A DNA stretch of 64,000 nt, from the NCBI GenBank assembly GCA_946122785.1, contig CAMGYJ010000005.1, positions 82,640,547 to 82,704,546 on the forward strand, in the 5' to 3' direction. How positions within the stretch are numbered: position 1 is the stretch's first letter; the number at the start of each line of letters is the position of its first letter. Origin of the DNA: Linum tenue (taxonomy: Eukaryota > Streptophyta > Magnoliopsida > Malpighiales > Linaceae). Shown here one piece after another: positions 1-9,383 of this stretch. Under the pieces are notes generated by a model that was given only the letters and a program-made list of their open reading frames with translations, did not search any database and had not been told where the DNA came from. Both the position numbers and the translations under genes were made by a program.

Positions 1-246
1 GAAACACTCTCATTTGCATGATGACTTAGATTACTATGATGTGCTTGCTGATTTTGAGACCGCACTCGCTATAATGAGTGCGGGTACTGACGATGCTCTT
101 GAGCGTTGTATTTTGCTAGGTGAGCAGGCATCGCAGGAGCCGTAGTTGGCAGAGCAGTTGGCCGCGCTAGAGAGTGGTACATTCCTGGAGGCGACCGACT
201 GTTCACACCGATCTCATCCTCACCCCGCATCACTACCTCCTTGGAG
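1..246 (+). pseudogene. Athila-type gag-pol linker, broken
   Basis: The second + frame reads an acidic stretch (HDDLDYYDVLADFETAL, then DDALERCILLGEQ) with an in-frame stop near 146. It lies directly upstream of the reverse transcriptase reading frame, which continues in the first frame from about 244, so at least one frameshift separates them. In Athila-type Ty3/gypsy elements this position is the poorly conserved linker between protease and reverse transcriptase. Protease itself is not visible and must lie left of the window. The call rests mainly on position. Confidence 0.5.
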
Positions 247-1497
247 GAACCACCAGAGCTGGAGCTAAAGCCCCTCCCTCCTCACTTGGAGTATGCATTT
301 CTCTGGGAGGGGAATAAGCTTCTAGTCATCATCAATTCGACCCTCACACCCGAGTAGGTCAGACTAGTGGCCTTGCTGAAGCAGTACGAGCGAGCTCTAG
401 CGTGGAAGATCACAGATATCCGAGGGATCAACCCCTCCTTTTGCTCCCACCGGATACTGCTGGAGGATGAGATGCGGCCAGTGAGACATTCGTAGAGAAG
501 ACTGACACCGAACCTGGAGGCTGTGGTTCGGGCGGAGATCGTGAAGCTGATGGACGCGGGGATCATCTTCGCCATTTCTGACAGCGAGTGGGTCAGTCCC
601 ACTCAGGTGGTACCCAAAAAGGGTGGGATGACCGTGGTGCCTAACGAGAAGAATGAGCTCATCCCGATGCGCACGGTGACTAGGTACCGTGTCTGCATTG
701 ATTATCGGCGTCTCAACGACGCCACTCGGAAGGACCACTTCCCGCTGCCATTCATTGATCAGATGCTGGAGAGATTGGCAGGGCACGAGTTCTATTGTTT
801 CCTGGATGGGATGTCCGGGTATTTCCAGATCCCCATTGCACTGAAGGACCAGGCGAAGACCACTTTCACCTGCCCCTTCGACACATTTGCCTACCGGAGG
901 ATCCCATTCGAGCTATGCAATGCCCCGACCACTTTTCAGCGATGCATGCTCGCCATCTTTGACCGCCTGGTCGGCGAGATTATGGAGGTGTTTATGGATG
1001 ATTTCTCGGTTTATGGAGACTCATTCTCTCACTGTGTCCATAACCTGATATTCGTCCTTAAAAGGTGTGAAGAAACGAACCTGGCACTGAGTTGGAAGAA
1101 GTGCCACTTCATGGTTCGCGAAGGCATAGTTCTGGGGCATAAGTTCTCCAAGATGGGGATTGAGGTGGACAGAGCAAAGATCGAGACCATCAGTAAGCTG
1201 CCTCCTCCCTCATCTGTTAAGGGGATCCAGAGTTTTCTAGGTCATGCAGGGTTCTACAGGCGGTTCATCAAGGATTTTTCGAAGTTCGCCTTACCCTTGA
1301 TCAAGCTCCTCGAGAAGGATGCCCCCTTCCAGTTCACTGATGCATGCACAGCGGCATTCACGACCTTGAAGGAGAAGTTGACCCAGGCTCCTACCATGGT
1401 CATTCCTAACTGGTCCCTACCATTTGAGCTGATGTGCGATGCCAATGACTTTGCTGTTGAAGCTGTCTTGGGGCAGAGGAGAGATCAACACTTCTGA
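244..1497 (+). pseudogene. pol: Reverse transcriptase of an Athila-type Ty3/gypsy element, broken
   Basis: This is the RT domain that copies element RNA into DNA. The first frame shows an Athila-like pre-RT segment (PPELELKPLPPHLEYAFL), then ISDSEWVSPTQVVPKKGG, the conserved CIDYRRLNDATRKDHFPLP block, FLDGMSGYFQI, and the catalytic VFMDDFSVYGD box (YVDD equivalent) near 1005-1035. The thumb/connection block follows (FLGHAGFYRRFIKDFS). In-frame stops near 355 and 490 and a TGA at 1495-1497 break it. The TGA falls just before the expected IYYASKTL-type block of RNase H. The family placement is firm, and the copy cannot make full-length protein. Confidence 0.93.
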
Positions 1498-1770
1498 CCT
1501 ATCTACTACGCCTTGAAGACCTTATCTGGTCTTGTCCCATGTGACCGTGTACACAGATCACTCCGCGATTCGATACCTGATGAGCAAGGCCGATGCCAAG
1601 CCTAGGCTCATACGATGGATCTTACTATTGCAGGAGCTCGACATCGAGATTCGGGACAAGAATGGAGCTGAAAATGTTGCAGCCGATCACCTCTCCCAGT
1701 TGGACGCACCTCCTGCGAACAACCTCGAGGAGGAGATCAACGACTCCTTCCCACCAGCTGGTGGAGAGTG
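1498..1770 (+). pseudogene. pol: RNase H domain of the same pol, deleted and frameshifted
   Basis: Just after the stop, IYYALKTL is readable, then the frame jumps to [20 protein letters not shown] and [18 protein letters not shown] with the typical ADHLSQL end. About 30-35 residues normally found between SKTL and the YTDHSA motif are missing, so roughly 100 bp was deleted around 1525. A second frame change near 1750 moves the reading into the frame used by integrase. YTDHSA is the usual tether between RT and integrase in this clade. Confidence 0.88.
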
Positions 1771-3056
1771 TCACCCCTTGGTACTCCGATTTTGCGAATT
1801 ATCTGGTGGGCCAGCAGCTGCCCAAGGGGATGACAACTCACACCAAGAGGTAACTCTTCTCCGACCTGAAGCGTTACTTCTGGGATGACCCTCATCTCTT
1901 CAAGATCGGAGCCGACGGGATCATCCGTCGTTGTGTTATGGAAAGTGAGATGGAGGGCATTCTATCTCACTATCATGAAGGACCTACTGGCGGGCACCAC
2001 GGAGGAAACCGCACAGCGTGGAAGGTGCTACAATCGGGCTTTTACTGGCCCACGCTCTTCAAGGATGCAGACGCCTTCGCACGCAGATGCGACAGATGCC
2101 AGAGGTCAGGTAACATCTCTGCCCGTGATGAGATGCCCCAAATTGTGTTTATAACATGTGAAATTTTTGATGTCTGGGGTATCGACTTCATGGGCCCCTT
2201 CCCTCCATCCTTTGGCAATGCTTATATCTTGGTTGCTGTTGACTACGTCTCTAGGTGGGTTGAGGCGAAAGCTTTGGCCACTAATGATGCTAGACGTGTT
2301 TGTGGTTTTTTGAAGCAGCTATTCTCCCGGTTCGGGACACCTAGAGCCGTCATAAGCGATCGAGGCACCCATTTCCAGGGCCAGTTTGATAAGCTACTAT
2401 CTCGCTATGGTGTGACTCATAAGGTGTCCGTGGCCTATCACCCTCAAATAAGTGGCCTGGCCGAGCTGACGAACCGGGAGCTCAAGCGTATCCTGGAGAA
2501 GACGGTGGATCAGTCCCGCAAGGATTGGTCCACCAAGCTCGATGATGCTCTCTAGGCATACCGCACTGCCTACAAGACACCCATTGGTACTTCACCGTAC
2601 CGGCTTGTCTATGGAAAGGCATGTTATTTGCCCATGGAGCTAGAGCACAAGGCCTTTTGGGCCCTTAAGCTGCTCCACTTGGATGTTAGTGTTGCAGGTG
2701 TTGAACGCAAAATGCAGATGCTGGAGCTGGAGGAATGGCGTTATCACGCCTATGAGAACACCAAGCTGTACAAGGAGCGCACTAAGCGCCTGCACGATGC
2801 ATGGTTGCAGGGTCCGAAGGAGTTTCAGGTTGGTGATCGAGTTCTCCTTTACAACTCTCGCCTGAAGCTCTTTCCCGGAAAGCTCCGTTCCCGGTGGTCT
2901 GGACCATTCACGGTCACACAGGTGTTCCCGTATGGCACGATTGAAATCGCCAACCCGCAAATTGAACCATTTAAAGTAAATGGCCATCGTCTCAAGCTCA
3001 ATTTGGGGGACGAGGTCAAACCTGCGGAGTTGGTAGTGGAACTCGCGGACCCTTAG
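1771..3056 (+). pseudogene. pol: Integrase of the same Athila-type pol, broken
   Basis: In the third frame a pre-integrase segment ([18 protein letters not shown]) leads through a stop near 1851 into the HHCC zinc finger ([10 protein letters not shown], then CDRCQRSGN). The catalytic core shows the D,D,E residues in [18 protein letters not shown] and [15 protein letters not shown] at 2553-2555 replaces the Trp expected in the DDALWAYRTA motif, after which the same frame continues to the C-terminal region ([20 protein letters not shown]) and ends at 3056. All catalytic residues are still visible, but the frame has several stops. Confidence 0.93.
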
Positions 3057-3264
3057 TTCCGCCATGGGCGTCCAGCTAAAAGACGGTAAAGAAGCGCTTG
3101 TGGGGAGGCAACCCCACCACGGTTTGCATTTCCTTTTCCCTTTTCCTATGTTTTTGTGTCGTGTTGAGTCAGTTGCATGTCTGTGTTGAAGTTCAGTCGT
3201 CTATTTTTGCCTCGGTTTGGTGTTTTCGTGTAGGGGAGGTCGAAAATTTGAGAGAATGTGTTTT
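3057..3264 (+). other. Post-pol spacer with Athila signature
   Basis: Right after pol comes a non-coding stretch containing a GACGGTAAAGAAGCGCTT block followed by GGGAGGCAACCCC. A block of the same type recurs downstream of the coding part in Athila-like elements, and a - strand version is seen at about 30140-30190 of the second element in this window. No gene is seen. Confidence 0.7.
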
Positions 3265-3600
3265 TTGGCCGAAAGGGGGAAATACTCGGTCGAGGCCAAA
3301 AATACCCGACCGGGTATTAAGGCCTCATGACCGGGACCCCTTCTGCCTTCCGGGGCGAAAAAAGGGCAAATCCCCGACCTTGTCCCAAAAATACCCAACC
3401 AGGTATTTTTGGCTCAAGGTCGGGGATTTCACAGCCATGAACGCGGCGTTTTCAAAAAAAAAACCCCGACCTTGACCCAAAAATACTCGACCGAGTATTT
3501 TTCGCTCAAGGCCGGGGATCTCCAAGATCGTGGAACGTCGCATTTCATAACCCCCGACCGGGTATTTTTGAGGCTCGGGCGGGGATTTTTGCTATTTAAG
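3265..3600 (+). repeat. Array of GACCGGGTATT hairpins
   Basis: Several diverged copies of a palindromic motif, AATACCCGACCGGGTATT and variants, alternate with AAGGTCGGGGAT-type arms. Copies are visible around 3275-3345, 3375-3430, 3465-3520 and 3550-3585. Each copy can form a short perfect or near-perfect hairpin. The same motif family occurs in the LTR at about 9585-9805. Confidence 0.8.
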
Positions 3601-3900
3601 GAAACCCCCGGTCGCTCCTCTCTCTCTCCTCTCATTTTTTTCCAAATCTCCCTCTCTCTTCATCCCCTTTCCTCTCCCCTCTCTCCTCTCTAAGCGCCGC
3701 CGGCCGCCGCTATCCTCCGCTGTCGGCCGCCACCGGCCACCATCGGCCGCACCTCCGTCGCCGGCTATTTTTCCGGCGACCGCCGACGGTTTTCCGGCGA
3801 CTTTTCGGCCGATTTTCCGGCGAGTTTCCCGGATAATTTTGGGTCCCTCACCTGCTCTTCGCGTCTCGTCTACAGTTCTACTTGAGTTTCCAGGTGTGTT
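3585..3900 (+). promoter_or_regulatory. Putative internal promoter and leader
   Basis: A TATA-like CTATTTAAGG at about 3589-3599 directly follows the hairpin array. It is followed by a CT-rich leader (3618-3690), a GC-rich stretch with repeated TTTTCCGGCGA (about 3760-3830), and a possible splice donor CCAG|GTGTG near 3892. A possible acceptor (TTTTGCAAG) lies just before the ATG of the env-like ORF at 6667. The order resembles a plant promoter, 5' UTR and leader intron. This is inference from sequence pattern only. Confidence 0.4.
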
Positions 3901-4136
3901 TCTTGTTAACTGTTCTTTTTGTGGAAAATCGAACTGTAGATTTTAGGAGCGAGAACTGTGTTTTGCCTGTGAATTAGAATAGGGTGAGGGATGCCGTGAG
4001 TATGAATGGCTATGGCTAATGTGTGTGTACTGCTCGTGTGATTGAATTGGTCGGTTATGTTTTATTCTTGCCATGATTGCGGTTGAGTTGCTTGCGATTC
4101 AACCGTTTGTGCTTAAACTGTTAGCCTAGGTGGTCC

Positions 4137-4156
4137 TTAAGTGTGGGGGAAGTGAT
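4137..4156 (+). promoter_or_regulatory. Polypurine-tract-like motif 1 of the Athila element
   Basis: TTAAGTGTGGGGGAAG is followed by TGATGAACCC. The same TTAAGTGTGGGGG core occurs at 8296-8310 and immediately before the LTR at 9369-9380. In LTR elements this tract primes plus-strand DNA. Here it is an internal, extra copy. Confidence 0.55.
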
Positions 4157-4185
4157 GAACCCATATTGTTGATCCTGACTATAGG

Positions 4186-4440
4186 TGTCAATCGGGCGGG
4201 TTCGGGTGGGTTCGGGCTGGGTTCAATCGGGTTCGGGTTTAAACGGGTTGCGGGTTAGTCGGGTTGCGGTTCATCGGGTTCGGGTTCATCGGGTTCGGGT
4301 TCAAACGGGTTGCGGGTTAGTCGGGTTGCGGGTTCATCGGGTTCGGGTTCAATCGGGTTGCGGGCAAATCGGTTGCGGGTTCATCGGGTTTTGGGTCGAG
4401 CGGGTTGCGGGCGGATCGGGTCTCGGGTTGTTCGGGCCAG
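4186..4440 (+). repeat. Left subterminal CGGGTTGCGGGTT repeats
   Basis: The first ~255 bp inside the hAT-like element are short, imperfect tandem units built from CGGGTTCGGGT, CGGGTTGCGGG and TCATCGGG. All G-runs are on the + strand. Such subterminal repeats may serve as transposase-binding sites in hAT elements; that role is inferred here. Confidence 0.85.
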
Positions 4441-4989
4441 CGCATCGAGTAACTTACTCATTACTCGTTACCAACTTACACATTTTATTACACTAATTTA
4501 AAATATTTTCTCAACTTTTTAACCAATTTATTTCTACATCGTATATATATATACTTAATTTTTTTAAGAAAAAAACTAGTCAAAATGTTAAATCAATTTG
4601 TATGACTTGCAAACTTGTTATGCAATTAATCATAATTGATAAAGTACACTAGCTAATAGTAATGGTGATATCAATATTTGCAACCAAAAGACACCATTAA
4701 TTGTTTATTTGATATTTTAATATTAATTCAGTAGTAATTGGATTAAAGTATCTCGTTTACTATAACCATGCAAATCTGGTATTTGGCGTGTGGTATTTGG
4801 CAAAAGCAGAGTGATAAAAGGAATTATTTCGAAATAACTCATTGCCCAAATAACTTCGGTAAACTGTTGCCAAACGAATTATGTGTAAAATTGTTCGAAT
4901 TATCCTTAAAATTGAACCATTAAAGATTAACTATCAAACTTAGTAAAATTATTGTGACTTCAATCATAATGACTCAATAACATATATCC

Positions 4990-5430
4990 TATACACTTAG
5001 CCTTACCCTCAATCAACAATATGAAGTTAGTATATGTTGTTGATTGTATACCCTAAATCATCAATACATTATACACTAACCACATACCCTATACCCTATA
5101 CTCTAACCATATGTCCTTGAGTTGTGATTTTGCTAGTATAGTTAATTTAAAAGTGAAATTCATACTTTGATTTTCAAAACATAGATAAAAAGTGATATTT
5201 GCTAATTGTTATACCCTAACCATATATCCTATACTTTACAACACATACCTTGTACCCTAGCCACGTACCATAAACATAAATTGAAAAGGGATCTCCTGCC
5301 GTTAAAGACTTCAAATGACTTCAAGTGAACATATGTTAATAAAAAACTTAGAACCGTCAAAGCCATCAATTCTTATACACTAACCATATACACCCTACCC
5401 TAACCATATACTTTATACCCTAAATAACGA
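4990..5430 (+). repeat. Diffuse ACCATATACCCTA-type repeats
   Basis: Within the AT-rich interior of the hAT-like element, variants of ATACCCTA, ACCATATATCC and TATACCCTATA recur many times with irregular spacing, mixed with unrelated AT-rich sequence. No coding potential is seen. Confidence 0.6.
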
Positions 5431-5629
5431 ACCGTCAAAGATTACTTATCAAGTTTAGTATAATTGTTGTAACTAATGGTTAATTTAATTATTAGCCATT
5501 AACAATTACATACATATACATATACATATTAGCCTTCAAAACATATAAGAATAAATTTAACTAGTCATGCCCTCCATATAAAAGTTAAAGATTCATATTT
5601 CAAAGGCTAAAATTTTGAAAAATCAAAAA

Positions 5630-6005
5630 TTGAAAACACCAAATTTGTTTCCTTCTTTCTTTTCACAATAAAAAATACTAAAATTTCCCTCCTTCTTTCT
5701 CCTTCAATAAATTAGAAACACTCAACTTTCCCTCCTTTTTCTCTTCCATAAAATTGAAAGAACCAAATTTCCTTCTTCCTTCATTCCTTCTACAAAAAGT
5801 TGAAAACTCAAAATTTCCCTCCTTATTTCTCTTTCATAATCAAAAGAACCAAACTTTCCCACTTCTTTCTCTTTCCACAAATCAAAACCACCAAAATTCC
5901 CACTTGTTTCTTTTCTAAAAAATTCAAAGAACCAAATTTCCCTCTTCTTTCTCTTCCCAAAAAGTTGAATACACCAAAATTTCTCTCTTCTTTTAAAAAC
6001 ATCAA
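5630..6005 (+). repeat. Pyrimidine-rich minisatellite, period about 55-62 bp
   Basis: About six degenerate units repeat the order: CACCAAA or CTCAAAATTTCCCTCC, then TTCTTTCTCTTCC, then an A-rich spacer (ATAAAATTGAAAG, AAAAGTTGAAAA). The + strand is strongly pyrimidine-biased between A-rich spacers. Short ORFs here simply read through the repeat and are not genes. Confidence 0.75.
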
Positions 6006-6330
6006 ATTATCAAATACATTACTTTACTTTATTTATAGTTTAATTTATATATTATATTAATATTGTCCATGATCTCAATTATTAATTCTTCATTATTTAT
6101 ATTGACATTATGTTGATTTTATATTTTATATTTACTTTTTTAATTTTGTTAAAGAACTTAGTGTTCAAGCGACCTTCATGTTTCAATTTTTGTAATTTTC
6201 TTAAAATACATAATACCAAGTGAGTTTCATATTTTCTAAATTTCCTATACGAAATGAAAAAATAATTTTACCTAAGTTTAGAATGAAAAACTACGTATTG
6301 TATATTATAATAATTATTCAAGTGGATTAG

Positions 6331-6600
6331 ATGAAGTTCGGGTTGAGTTGGTCGGGTTACGGGTTAGTCGGGTTCGGGTCAATCGGGTTCGGGTTAATCG
6401 GGTCGTGGGTCAGTCGGGTTGCGGGTCAATCGGGTTCAGGTTAATCGGGTTGCGGGTCAGTCGGGTTGCGGGTTAGTTGGGTTGCGGGTCAATCGGGTTG
6501 CAGGTCGGGCAGGTTACGGGTTGTTGACTTTTAGTCAATTCGGGTTGCGGTCGGGTTGCGGGTCGGGTTGATCAGGCGGGTTAATCGGGTCGGGCTATGT
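6331..6600 (+). repeat. Right subterminal CGGGTTGCGGGTC repeats
   Basis: The last ~270 bp of the hAT-like element repeat GGGTTGCGGGTCAATC and GGGTTCGGGTTAATC. The G-rich strand is again the + strand, so the two subterminal arrays are in direct and not inverted orientation, although the terminal 12 bp are inverted. Confidence 0.85.
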
Positions 6601-6666
6601 TTTGACACCTATTATCCCGACGAGTTTTTCTTGGCTCCACTTTTGGTTTGTTGATTTTGCAAGATC

Positions 6667-8093
6667 ATGTCATTTGATCACCAGTTCGTGCAGGACCTGC
6701 GCCTGCACCCGGATTACGCCGACTAGTTTCGCAAGGTCACCCGCGGAGTACTCCAGCGTCACCACCATCTGGAGTGGGGAGTCTTCGAGCAGCTTCACTG
6801 CTGGAACGAGATCTCCACCGCCATCAGCCACCGGGATTGGCGGACGTTGCTGACTATCGAGGAGCCCACCTACACAGAGCTGGTGTGAGAGTTCTACACC
6901 ACCTACCACTACCGCCCCAAGGCGGCCCGGGACTCCCTCGCAGTCACCTTCAAGCTGGGTGGCAGGCCACGACAGCTGACCATTGATGGACTGACCTAGT
7001 CCATGGGGATCCAGTACCACCCCTTCTCGCACCACGAGGTAGAGATTCCGCACCCGACGGACTCGAACCAGGACGAGTTCTACAACCAGATAGCTCGGGG
7101 CGACTACAGGGGGAATTCTTCGACGCCGGCCAGACTTCCGTCCGCACTCTTAGGCCGCAGTGGCACATCCTCAATCTGCTGATAACCCGCTCCATCGTCC
7201 CTAATGCCACTGGTTCGCACAAGATCTCGAAGCGGGTGCTCTACGCCATGTATTCGATGGGGTACCCGGAGCACATGCTGCACTTGGGTTCTTTCGTGGC
7301 TACCACCTTCTCTCAGTGCCACGGGAAACCCAACCATCTCTTCTGTGGTCCCCTGATCAGCCGACTGGCGCGCCACTTCGACATTGACTTGGAGGGACTC
7401 ACGGATTCCTCAGCACGGGGTGGCTCCGCCCCTCTCAGCCGGGACGTGCTTCACAATGCACTCCTCCTGACTTCTGATGGCACCCGCTCCTGGGTGGATG
7501 GGCTGTCTTTTCCCCCTGAGGAGGATGAGGATCTGGATGAGAATGAGGATCTGGATGAGGATGAGGAGGACGACGACTACTCCAGCGAGGAAGAGGCTGA
7601 TAATGATGATGGCGGGGCGATGGATGCTGATGAGCCGGAGCCCCCGCTCTCCCCACCAGGGGACCTTCAGCCACGACGGAGATCCGAGAGAGGCGAGTCC
7701 TCCTCCGGTCCTTCTGGTCCGTCGATGGCTTCTGGCCCGTCGATGGACTTCTTCACGGAGTAGTTCTAGCAAATGGGGCTCCAGTTCCAGTAGCTCGGGC
7801 TTCAGAACCAGCAGCTCATGAACCATCAGGTCCAGATTTACCAGCATTATTCGGCCCACCAGGCCGAGTACCAGTCCAGGATGACGGTTGTGGACGAGCA
7901 CCTCGACCGGATGGAGGCTCAGATGGGAGTCACTCGTGCTCACATCGAGCGAGAGCGGGATTGTAGCCGCCGGATGATGGAGTACCAGGAGCACCTACTC
8001 CAGTCCTGTCACCCGCCTGAGGATCACCACTCGACCATCCGGTGCAAACTGTCTTGTGTGTTGGTTTATTTTCTTTATTTTTCTTTTGGATGA
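6667..8093 (+). pseudogene. Env-like (Athila ORF1-type) protein of the Athila element, broken
   Basis: The ORF starts at ATG 6667 (MSFDHQFVQDLRLHPDY). It shows the block expected of the extra ORF downstream of pol in Athila elements: DWRTLLTIEEPTYTELV, EFYTTYHY, VTFKLGGRPRQLTIDGLT. Stops interrupt it near 6725, 6885 and 6997. A one-base deficit in a G-run near 7110 shifts the frame, after which FFDAGQTSVRTLRPQWHILN and VLYAMYSMGYPEH continue to an acidic tract of Asp/Glu (about 7520-7640). A Gln-rich, coiled-coil-like tail follows two more stops (about 7765-8030). Function is unknown; 'envelope-like' is a positional label. Confidence 0.8.
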
Positions 8094-8294
8094 TGTACTA
8101 TTGGGCTGACAACTGGACCTAACGTATTGTGTTTGAGTTCTTCTGTTCCCTTTAGCTGTGCCTTTGTCCTGACTGGTCCCCTCTCCAGTCCTCTTCACTC
8201 AAACTGGTCCCCTTCCAGTCTCCTGTAGTCCGTGCACACCGGTAACATCGTTCCCCTTATCCTTCCCTCTTCTCCATTGAGGGCAATGTCGAAC
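8094..8294 (+). other. Untranslated spacer after env-like ORF
   Basis: Non-coding, with pyrimidine-rich CTGGTCCCCTCTCCAGTC-type short repeats around 8175-8222. No gene is seen. Confidence 0.5.
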
Positions 8295-8313
8295 TTAAGT
8301 GTGGGGGGGGGGG
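8295..8313 (+). promoter_or_regulatory. Polypurine-tract-like motif 2
   Basis: CTTAAGTGTG runs into a G run of about 12. It matches the core of the tract next to the LTR at 9369 but is about 1.07 kb upstream of it. Confidence 0.6.
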
Positions 8314-9368
8314 ATGTTTCTCTTTTGACTGCATTAGATATGTTTGTGTGCTTGGAGCCTAGTCCACTGTCAAAATTTCGATTTCAGGGCTCCAAGTACG
8401 TGTTTCCTTGCAAATTGCCTGCTCGGTATGCTTTGAATTGACAGTCTCTATAGTAATGTGCAACCTAGGGAGGTAGTGTAGCACTATGGAGGATGTTGAA
8501 GTATAAGATTTTTCCTATCTAGCTCTCTGCTGTGCCAGTGGATTTTGTGAATTAGTTGAGCTAAGACTGTTGAATTCATGTTGTAATGGTGACTCTGATT
8601 GGATTGTGTTATGGACTCGTGTATCGAACAGGGTGCTCATGTGGGAAATGAAAAGCAGTTGGTCCTCCAAGTCGAAATCATTGAAATCTTAAACATGGGG
8701 TAAGCCCAACGTGTGTGGCACCGTTCATTGCACAAATTTGGGTTTTGGAAGAGATTTTAGTGATCCTTAGTGGGGTACTCTTACAAGGTGAAGCTAAGCT
8801 GTCTCTAGTACAAGTAACATTTTCACCCGTTGAACGGTTTGCCTACTTGAGGATGTGTTTTTAAGGGCACGGATAGAGCTTCTGACCCCTCTTAATTTCA
8901 TTGACCCTCCACACGAGTTGAGGAAAATGAGTTAAAAGAAGTACTCTGGCGAGCGCCAGATGTACAGAAATTGCTCTTGCTCGACTAATAAGGGTCGACC
9001 GTGCAAAAGACTGCAGTTGGAACCCCCGCCAAGTGAATGAAAAAAATGTAAATGAAAATGAAAAAAGGGGTTCCAACGGTGAAATGAAGTGAAAGAGCAC
9101 CTCGGTACAACGAGTCCTTGGTTGTGAATGGTGTGAGTCCCTTTATCCATGAACTGGTTGTCTTACTTCTACTTCTTCTCATGATCCTGGCTTGAGTCTA
9201 GTACTCGCATTGAGAGAGATAGGGGACGTCTTAGAAGACCAGTTGACCACGTAAGTTGCTATATGATCTAGGAAATCCTTTACCGATGATCGGGGTTGTT
9301 TGTTGCTATAGAGGTCTGGAAAGTTGCAATGGTTTAAGCTAGGTTTGCTTGGGGACAAGCAAACGGTT
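8314..9368 (+). other. Non-coding 3' region of the Athila element
   Basis: About 1.05 kb between the second and third polypurine-like tracts. No supported ORF, RNA gene or known motif is seen. The segment is part of the element because it is bounded by its tracts on both sides. Confidence 0.6.
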
Positions 9369-9383
9369 AAGTGTGGGGGAATT
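9369..9383 (+). promoter_or_regulatory. Polypurine tract before the LTR
   Basis: AAGTGTGGGGGAATT directly precedes the TGATAGACC start of the LTR. This is the expected plus-strand priming site of the element. Confidence 0.8.

Larger units (their letters stand above)
4180..6613 (+). mobile_element. Non-autonomous hAT-like DNA element nested in the Athila element
   Basis: The 2434 bp element starts TATAGGTGTCAA and ends TTGACACCTATT, an inverted repeat with one mismatch. It is flanked by an 8-bp near-duplication, ATCCTGAC (4172-4179) and ATCCCGAC (6614-6621). An 8-bp duplication with short TIRs is the hallmark of the hAT superfamily. No transposase is readable inside. The content is G-rich repeats at both ends, ACCATATACCCTA-like repeats (about 4990-5430) and a pyrimidine-rich minisatellite (about 5630-6005). 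Confidence 0.85.

Noticed and set aside
4186..4440. Telomere-like repeat from the GGGTT content
   Set aside because: Units are CGGGTTGCGGGTT-like, not TTTAGGG, and they lie within the ends of a hAT-like element.
5800..6060. Short + strand ORF in the hAT-like element
   Set aside because: It reads through the pyrimidine-rich minisatellite; composition alone keeps it open.
7410..7994. Long - strand ORF (194 codons)
   Set aside because: It is antisense to the acidic and Ser/Pro part of the env-like ORF; the low-complexity GAGGATGAG repeats keep the other strand open. No motif.
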